Source: Straminergon stramineum (lineage: Eukaryota; Streptophyta; Bryopsida; Hypnales; Calliergonaceae). From it: a DNA stretch of 64,000 bases. The stretch is from positions 36,754,547 to 36,818,546 of the forward strand of contig OY987263.1 in NCBI GenBank assembly GCA_963920665.1. Reading direction: 5' to 3'. The notes below the pieces were generated by a model that was not told the origin of the DNA, ran no database searches, and saw only the letters and a program-made list of their open reading frames with translations. Position 1 is the stretch's first letter. Each line of letters begins with the position of its first letter. Position numbers and translations under genes: made by a program. Of the stretch, positions 56,785 through 64,000 are shown in pieces.

Positions 56785-56876
56785 AGGTCTTCCAATCCAT
56801 GTGGGATATATGAGAGCATGAACTAGTGGGAGCTCTAATTCATGCTCTTATATATCCCACATGGGTTGGAGGACCT
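56785..56876. other. Strong hairpin, 38-bp stem with 16-nt loop
   Basis: AGGTCTTCCAATCCATGTGG..GCATGAA (56785-56822) pairs with its near-exact inverse at 56839-56876, with about three mismatches. The length and near-perfect pairing resemble small-RNA precursors or a recent short inverted duplication. No evidence of expression is available from sequence. Confidence 0.65.
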
Positions 56877-57335
56877 AAGGTAGTGTGCTCATAAATTGTT
56901 CCTTTAAGCATTGTTGGGCCTATTTGATGGTTTTCAGATGCCTGAAAATATTTTCCCTTATTTTTCACTTGAAGAAAAATTGATGTGGAATCTAGCACAA
57001 GTGGTTTCATATTTTTTTGGAGCATTTATGAATTACTTATGAATTTTCAAAGAATTATGTGATAGGCACCTATTCTTGATCATAGGCCTTGCAAAACCCA
57101 TGCACATACATTCTGAAAAAAGATATTGCTTGACCAAAAACAAACATTGCAACATTCAAAAAGTAATGCACAAGGCTCCTAAATGTGACCATTACTAAAC
57201 TTAAACGGACCCTAAATTCTTTTAACATTTGTAAGAAGGCAATCGGGCAATCAATTTTCATTTAGAAAATTTAAACAGATACACCCTAGCTTTGAAATGG
57301 ACCCTCCTTGGATATCATATTCCATTCATTGACAA
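56870..57335 (-). repeat. Dispersed repeat K, copy 3 (inverted)
   Basis: Inverse of 3640-4112 with good agreement throughout. Its outer end CCTAAGGTAGTGTGCTCATA corresponds to the TAAGGTAG-type terminus of elements E. Confidence 0.65.
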
Positions 57336-57750
57336 AGTATGAATTAATACCTCACAAATCTTAATTATGCTTTCACATTGTTGGCAGTCCATTTTAAAAC
57401 CACTTATTGTCCATTTCAAAGGTCCCTACTGTACTGTTTGAAGAAGATGGTCGCAATAACAACATACTATTGTACTACCACCTCATTTGGTTATAATAAG
57501 CTTCACTTAACTCATGGATACACAAACAAAGGCAGCAGTCCACTGCAATCTTCAACATTTACTGCATGTAATGGACACTTAATTGTAGATGTAATGCATT
57601 TGAGCTTTCCAATTGTTTAAAAAAAAAAAGAAAATTCACTTCATTTGAGGACCACCTAAAGGTCAGTACCTTGAAATTGGGGTCATTTGGCTTCCTTAGA
57701 ACCGGTTTGAAAATTACACTCAAACCCTTGAGCGAGCAACTCGCAAGGGC

Positions 57751-57998
57751 TTGCAAGGGCCACGGTTGATTGACCCCCTCGCTCGTCTCCAAGTAAAAAC
57801 CTTGAATTTTTTTATTTTTCACACATGATACCTTGAAATTTTGAATTCATATTTGCAATCAAAGACCCCAAATTAGCTAGGAGAGGTAGAGAAGATTAAT
57901 TAATGAAGCACAAAATAGGGGGTCCTTTTTCTTACATGCACCCCTGGAATGACTTGGGGGGGACGAGCGAGGGGGTCAATCCACCCCGGCCCTCGCGA
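57751..57998. mobile_element. GC-ended inverted-repeat element J
   Basis: Ends carry GATTGACCCCCTCGCTCGTC (57768-57787) and its exact inverse (57964-57983). Outer parts TTGCAAGGGCCACGG and TCGCGAGGGCCGGGG diverge. The GC-rich arms surround an AT-rich core. Confidence 0.7.
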
Positions 57999-58306
57999 GA
58001 CTAGGTGTTTGGCCGAGCACTCTTCGAATTTGGCCTTGGGTGGCCAGTTACCCAGTTGGTGTCACTTAGAGAGTTGCTGGGTTGCTCTAACGTTCAACAC
58101 TACAGTACAGTAGTGGGAAAGGCTGCTAACGTTCACTGTGTCAGGGTTGCTCAGAAGTTGCCTACAAAAATTATGCCACAATTTGGAATAACTTAGTGTT
58201 TTTGAAAATTGCCAAGCCAAGATCTGCAATCTGATATTTGAAGAATATAATTCCGACCTTCAGTTATGCCTGAGTGCAATGAAATTCACCTTCAGAGCAT
58301 GCCAAC

Positions 58307-59238
58307 TTAACCCCTAAAGGACCAAGGTGTGTTTTTTGGCAACATAACTTTTTGGGGCAGGTACGTGTGACTAGAGATTTTCATGTTTGTTTCCCAAACT
58401 TTAATAGAAGGTGGGGATGACGAATATCTTTCATGAGCACTAAATTTCAGGGCATTTGGAAATATGAGTCAAAAGTTATGGCCTAATCTGTAGCTTGTTT
58501 TTCAACTCAAGCAGTTTGGGCAGACCTGAAAAAATCATTTAAAAATAAATAAAAATTGAAATTGATTTTCAAGATTTATGTATGCATAGAAAGCTTTGAA
58601 TCATTCCATTTTGATGAATGACTCAAAAGTTATGAGATGTTTTAGTTTGCAAGCAAGTATGGATTCTCTACTCTAAAATAAACTTTGAAGTCTTTTATTT
58701 AACTCAATATTTAATATTTTTTGAAAAAAAACAAAAACATTAGATGTAGATTGTTTATTAAAACATTACAACCATTGGTATTGGGATTTTTCAATTCCAT
58801 TAATAAATTGTTAACAATTTTGTATTTTGAATCATTGTCTACATCTTTCTACTTACTATTTTTTTCCTATATGTTGCAAAATTCCAAATGATTTGAAAAT
58901 TTTCAATCATGTATCCAACTTGCATTGAAGAATGAATCTAAAGAAGCACCACCATTTTGGACATTTTTTCATACAAATGTGACCTTGTGAAGTGCAGCTG
59001 CCCGTTTTTTCACAAGGCTCAAATAAGGATTTTTGTCACTTCAAATGCTAATATCTTGCAATCTACATGATGGAATTTTCTGAAATTTTTTCCACATCTT
59101 CTCAAACCAATTTACTACAAGATCCTACGGTTACATGTGTTCAAAACTGATATTTTTCAAAAATTTGGTACTTGTATTAGAAATGGCAGTTTTTGAGGGG
59201 TTTTGGTGATAATATAGTTAAGGAACTTTAGGGGTTAA
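58307..59238 (-). mobile_element. TTAA-flanked element, family A copy 3
   Basis: A 924-bp core between TTAA at 58307-58310 and 59235-59238. It starts CCCCTAAAGGACCAAGGTG, the best terminus in the window, and ends AACTTTAGGGG. Same sense as 31769-32697. Confidence 0.88.
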
Positions 59239-60741
59239 GGTCGAGGTACCAATATCCCATCATTTAAGCAATTTTGGAGTAGATTATGAGCAATATGAGG
59301 TGGTGGAAATTTTTCCACGTAGGAAGATAGGAAATATGGGTATTGAAAATTTTTCATAATTTTCTTCCCCAAATTGGAATTACTGTGAATTTCGGGAGCC
59401 CAAAAGTACTCTTGGCCTGTAGCCAATGTCTAGACTCTTTGAATTCCAATCATTGAAGACACTACTTTCCCACTCACTACTTCCTACTTTCTTGCTTTTT
59501 ACTTTAGGACATGTGTCATAACCTTATTGATCCCAACCTTGAAAATTAAAGACCCAAAAAATACATTCCAAGCTTCGGTTGGAAATCTATTCCAACCCTT
59601 GGTTGGAAATACCTCACCCTACAATTTGGGTATTGGGTGTGGTTGACAATTGGTGCCTCTACCTTACTAGCCCTAGGCTTTAGAGGGGAAGATTTTGCAT
59701 TGACAAAACTAATTGTGAGGAATTAGAGTAGGATTTCACTCAAAACAAAGTGAGTCAATGTTGTAGGGATATTCTTTGTCTCTTGTAGTGTAGTTGTTTG
59801 TTATTTTGGAGTATACTCTCCAATTTCTTGAGATTTCCAAATGTTGTGGACTTTTCTACACTCTAGTCACACTATCATTGATTACAACATTGTTGTCTCA
59901 CATTTCAACTATGTTATATGTAGTCATTTTCTTGGGTCCCCAAGAATGTCACATTGAAGTGGTTAACCCCTGAGCATCACAGAGAGAACAACATAAATGA
60001 GGAGATTTTTTTTGATGGATCTAGAAAATCCAAAATAATTTGAGAACTACTTAGTTACTAAAAGTTTCATGGTTGAGATTTGAAACCAATTTACTGGTGA
60101 GTACGAATCTACAACTTATAAGAGAATCCATCATGCAGTTTTCGAGATTATAATACTTGATGAACTTGATATTCCACAAATCCTTTTTTTTCAGCATCCA
60201 AAAAATGTCCCCTCTAATGCACAGGGATGAAGGTTCATCCTTGCTATTGTTCTTTAGACCTTTGCGGTGTGTGTGGAACAAAGGAACTTGATTCAAGCCA
60301 CTCTAAACTAGAGATCGTGTTCTTTTGGTTTGGGATGTGTGCCATGATCGTCATTATGTTTTAAATCATTCAATAGTACAAACAATTGTATCTATGATTC
60401 ATTGTTGTTGCAAACCATTTTGATCTTATTTACTATTTAGTTTTAAAATTGTAAAAAATTGTAAACTCATATGAAATTTTTTCTTAGAAATTCTCAAATT
60501 ACCCACTAATATATATGCTTTGTAATTCTTACTTCACTAATCAAAATGGAATGTATAAAATATTTCTTGATAGGTATGAATCTATTTTAGGAGATGATTG
60601 TTTTTTCAAATGAAAAAATGAAAAAAAAATGAAAAAAATGAAAATTTGTTGCCCTAAATTTTAGAGATTGAATAACAATGCCCTCCCCCCAATCTAACCA
60701 CAAACTTCTTTCCATTGCATATTGGCTTGTTGAAACTTCAA
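59239..60741. other. Non-coding stretch upstream of SDR4
   Basis: No SDR promoter or 5' coding part is recognisable here, unlike SDR1-3. Around 60540 the recurrent CAAAATGGAATG module occurs. AT-rich without genes. Confidence 0.5.
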
Positions 60742-61491
60742 GACATCACCACCAAGACGGGCAACACGAACGTGTTCGTCGCGCCGCTCGACCTCAACAG
60801 CCACGCATCCATCTCGACGTTCACGAAAGCATGGAAAGGCCCGTTGCACATCCTGGTGAACAACGCCGGGATCGCGGCACTCCCCAAGCTCACACTAACC
60901 CCCGAGGGATGGGAGAAGCATTTCGCCACCAACCACCTGGGACACTTTGAGCTCACCCTCGGCCTCCACGACGCCCTCGCCGCAGCGGGGAACGCGCGCA
61001 TCGTCTCCGTGAGCTCCCGCAGCCACCAGACGTCGCCAATTGTGTTCGACGACATCCACTTCGAGAATCGGAGCTACAACATGCACGGGGCGTACGGGCA
61101 GTCGAAGACGGCGAACGTGCTGTTCGCCGTGGAAGCCAGCAAGCGGTGGGCCAAGGACGGCATCACCGCGAACGCCTGCCACCCGGGTTTCATTCGTACC
61201 AACATAATGCGGTACTCGAAACCCTCCCCAGAAATGGAGAAACGTTGGCAGAACGTGCCTTCGAAAACTGTGGAACAAGGCGCCGCAACGCAAGTGTTGC
61301 TGGCTGCGTCGCCGCTGGTGGAAGGGATTGGCGGGCGCTACTTCGAAGACAGCAATGAAGCGGAAGTGGAGGTTGGCTTGGGATTTCAGTCACCTTCGTA
61401 TGGTGTCCGACCTTATGCGATCGACCCCGACGTCGCGGCTCGCCTCTGGGATGTGTCTTTGGAGATGCTCAAGCAACGAACCGCAATCTGA
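60742..61491 (+). pseudogene. SDR4: 5'-truncated short-chain dehydrogenase
   Basis: Similarity to SDR1 and SDR2 starts abruptly at residue ~72 (GACATCACC) and continues without frameshift or stop to the shared C-terminus LEMLKQRTAI. The Rossmann glycine motif and first two strands are missing, so it cannot bind cofactor as it stands. Present are NNAG, the Asn in ATNHLGH, SVSSRSH with the catalytic Ser, YGQSK and HPG. The frame can open at an ATG at 60715 with nine unrelated residues. ACTTCAAG just before the break could act as a splice acceptor, so a displaced first exon outside the window is conceivable. Its flank shows it is sister to SDR2. The intact ~250 codons suggest recent truncation. 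Confidence 0.75.
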
Positions 61492-62017
61492 TTCTACTCA
61501 GGAAACAACCAATTTCTTTTTATGTTACTAGCTTACTGGGAGACTGAACCAGATGCATATATTACAGTGAAGCTACAGTCGTGTCGGATAGAATTGTTGA
61601 CTCCGACCATTGGTCCCGGCCTGTGAAGAGTCTGCTGGGGTGGTTTCACTAACTTGGTCTTGTGGGCATAGATTGTGAATGCCACGAATTCTCTTAGAAA
61701 TTGGACCTGTTATTCTACTCGAATTTCGTGCAACTTGGGTGTTTACATTGGTAGTCAGGAAGCTTTTCATCACTGCTATTAGTATGTCAGAGTACTTTGA
61801 TGTGAGATTTGGAACTGGGTGCAAACATGCAGTCGCATGCAGATAGCTTATTAGTTTGGAAGCTGCCCCTGCTGTGAAGGATTAGTTTCTATACGTACTT
61901 TAGGTTTGCAGATAGCTTATTTTCCCTGTGATTCGTATGTGGATGGATTCTCAAGGCAAAAAGGGGTGGTATTGTGGCTTGCACAGAATGCATTTGAATT
62001 ATTGGTAACCTCTATTC
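61492..62017 (+). repeat. SDR4 3' flank shared with SDR2
   Basis: Matches 36252-36671, then jumps to 41776 onward, which places the large palindromic insertion in the SDR2 copy. Non-coding. Confidence 0.75.
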
Positions 62018-63097
62018 TTAACCCCTAAATGCCCAAGGCACCAAATTTTTGTTGTTGACAATACTTTGAAGTTAAATAAAACTTTACAAAGTTACTATTT
62101 TTAGAAGTTCATATTTTTAGTTATTTTTTAATTGAAGTCTAGTTTTAGCATCAAAATTTTGATTTTGAAAATGAATGATTATGATTTTTTATTTTTAAAG
62201 ATTTTGTACAAGGGTGTTCATTGCAAATCTTTATTTTTTAGTGTTGAGAGCTCTTGGAAATGAGCCTCAAATACATGAAGGTAGAAGCACCTAAATGTGA
62301 CACTTATTTGGATCTCTTGAATATGGAAGGTGCGTACAGGAAAAAATGTTGTGCGTGTGTTAGGAAATGGTTTAGGAAACTGGAAAAATTAGTTTTGTAT
62401 TTTTCTGAGCTTGTATGAATATTATACGAATTTTTTAAAAGTACTTCATAGATGCACCTACTGTGGACATTAGACTAACACCAAAGTGGACAAGGAAACA
62501 CCCAAAAGCAACACTCTCTAAACTTGGATTAAGTGTGGGTGATTAGTTGCTTCTTGGAAGAATGACAACTTTTTGGAACCTCACATGTCTACTTTAGAAC
62601 CCCACTTGTCTACTTTGGGTCTGCAAGCACTTGGATTTAGGTTGTTTTATAGGTGTCCGTAAATGACTCATGTTACATTTGGGTGCTTCTACTTTAGATC
62701 TTAGAGGAAAAATCACATTAGAATTTCTTTTCTTTAAATTGTTGAATAGATTTTGAGAAGTTGTAAATTGACTGGGGTTATGCACATTATGCCCTTTAAC
62801 CTCATATTTTTGTGGTGTCCAATTTCTTAGATTTGATTGGTGAAAAGAAGATTGAAATTAAGACTTCGAATCACTTTAACAATTTTCACACCCTTATAAT
62901 CAAGCATTACAATCTTTCAATCCACATGTGATATTGTTGCGTTTTCTTTTCCCATGTCATCTCTAACATGTCTAGTTTGAATTTGTACAATTACAATTCA
63001 ATAAATATTGATAAAACTTATCAAAATGTTGTCTTTTAGTTCAATTAAGAGCAAATTCCAAGAAGCTCTAAAAAGGCCTTGGGGATTTAGGGGTTAA
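62018..63097. mobile_element. 1072-bp TTAA element with empty site in SDR2 flank
   Basis: TTAA at 62018-62021 and 63094-63097 flank a core starting CCCCTAAATGCCCAAGGC. The inverted right end is CCCCTAAATCCCCAAGGC, 17 of 18 matching. The SDR2 flank reads CCTCTGTTTTTAACAATTACATTC with one TTAA (41859-41862). Here the same sequence is split as CCTCTATTCTTAA, the element, then TTAACAATTACATTC. No transposase frame is evident, so it is non-autonomous. Confidence 0.92.
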
Positions 63098-63430
63098 CAA
63101 TTACATTCTTATTCCATTCACAAACCCCGATTCAAAACCATTCGTGAAAGAGATTTGTGACGGAGATGATATGAATCACCCCAATGATTCATGATTCAAC
63201 ACAGCATGATCATGCTATATTCCAAGTTGCACAATGGGGCAAATGAATCATTCCAAATTCATGTCTTGTAGTGAATTAATGAAGAAACAAGAACCTACTT
63301 GATCGAGTTCATCTCCCCACAAATTTTGTATTACACATTGCTACTGGCGCCATGGTCGTTGGCATTATTGAGATAAGAGTTCTAGGGAGTATCTTTGACT
63401 AGTGCCACGGGAAGAACAATATGATAGTTT
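63098..63430 (+). repeat. SDR4 3' flank, continued
   Basis: Aligns with 41863-42180 (GATCGAGTTCATCTCCCC, ATTCTAGGGAGTATCTT-type sequence). Non-coding. Confidence 0.65.
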
Positions 63431-63559
63431 GCTCTAAATCCGCTTGTCTTCTAAAGACTGTCCCTAGCTAGGTTCTAAAATGGATATTTACAAGTTGTAA
63501 AATGCATATGTGTAAAGCATTGAATGTTTTGTCAATATGTTAGAGCGGTTTAATATTTG

Positions 63560-64000
63560 TCAAACGTTCCTTTATACTTTGCTAGTGGATGGAATAAGAG
63601 CCAAGGTAGGTCTATTTCTGAAATGTTTACCTATGTTCAAAAAATCTTTTCTCCCCTAACTTTGAATGCTAATATTTTTCAATCTATATAGTCAATCATG
63701 ATAAAATTTTTATCACATGATCACATACAAGTATAGTACAAGATCCTATGGTTGGATTTTTGAATTTTGAAAAAATTTTCTTTCTTAAAAGAACGCAGCA
63801 GAAATGGCAATTTCAAGTGATTTTTGTCAAAAAATAGGCCTTGGTCCTTTGGGAGTTTAGTTTAGTATAGGTCGCATTTTGGAACCCTATCTATTACTTT
63901 CTACATGCTGCAGTGCTTGTTTATGGTGAAGCCATATCTTTTTTCAGACTACACATGTGTGGGTTTTGTAGGGCCTATGATCAAGAAATAGATACCTATG
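63560..64000 (+). repeat. Dispersed repeat K, copy 4, interrupted
   Basis: CTTTGCTAGTGGATGGAATA (63577) and GCAGTGCTTG..GGTGAAGCCATATC (63910) match repeat K at 3650 and 3838. Between them lies unrelated sequence ending GGCCTTGGTCCTTTGGGAGT (about 63833-63855), the degenerate right end of a TTAA-family element. The repeat runs off the window. Confidence 0.5.

Noticed and set aside
19409..61491. Bacterial contamination as the source of the GC-rich SDR sequences
   Set aside because: Several diverged copies share eukaryote-like flanks with TATA boxes and transposon insertions, and they include decayed copies, so the genes are resident in this genome.
1..64000. tRNA, rRNA or CRISPR features
   Set aside because: No cloverleaf-like sequence, rRNA core motif or regularly spaced repeat array was seen on reading both strands.

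Overview
The window looks like nuclear DNA from a land plant. It is AT-rich and mostly non-coding, packed with small inverted-repeat transposons, CACTA-type termini and LTR pieces, and carries a degenerate tract of the plant telomere type (CCCTAAA). I cannot name the species. I found no rRNA, tRNA or CRISPR array. The only convincing protein-coding genes are members of one small family of GC-rich, apparently intronless short-chain dehydrogenase/reductases (SDR), all on the + strand. They stand out sharply from their AT-rich surroundings and, as far as I recall the family, resemble bacterial (actinobacterial-type) oxidoreductases.

Five SDR loci are present. SDR1 (19409-20362) is intact. A decayed 5' fragment lies at 29850-30122. 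SDR2 (35289-36251) has an intact frame, but Ala stands where the catalytic Ser is expected. SDR3 (53542-54481) is a pseudogene with a 20-bp deletion, two Trp-to-stop changes, a broken glycine motif and degraded TATA motifs. SDR4 (60742-61491) lacks its first ~71 codons but is otherwise open. They arose by segmental duplication. About 11 kb ending in SDR1 (copy A, ~9.6-20.6 kb) matches ~12 kb ending in SDR3 (copy B, ~42.4-54.6 kb). A shorter relative of the same non-coding sequence (copy C) lies at ~22.2-25.6 kb. SDR2 and SDR4 share their 3' flanks.

The duplications give empty-site/filled-site pairs that date and define many insertions. The main result is a large family of non-autonomous elements inserted exactly at TTAA. 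Their termini resemble CCCCTAAAGGACCAAGG and range from ~220 to ~1070 bp. Two empty-site comparisons (47763-47983 against 15430; 62022-63093 against 41859) show a TTAA duplication, as expected of the piggyBac superfamily. One element is nested in another (27747-29253), and two are abutted through one shared site (32698-32701). Many older AT-rich stretches look like decayed members. Other insertions include a CACTA-type palindrome (4167-4388), a solo LTR with 5-bp duplication (22589-23730), and several inverted-repeat elements with or without visible duplications.

Downstream of SDR2 sits a large palindromic insertion (36672-41775) with 1544-bp arms that appear identical. It contains a 200-N gap. 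The ~948 bp before the gap are repeated after it, so the gap is probably an unmerged contig overlap rather than missing sequence.
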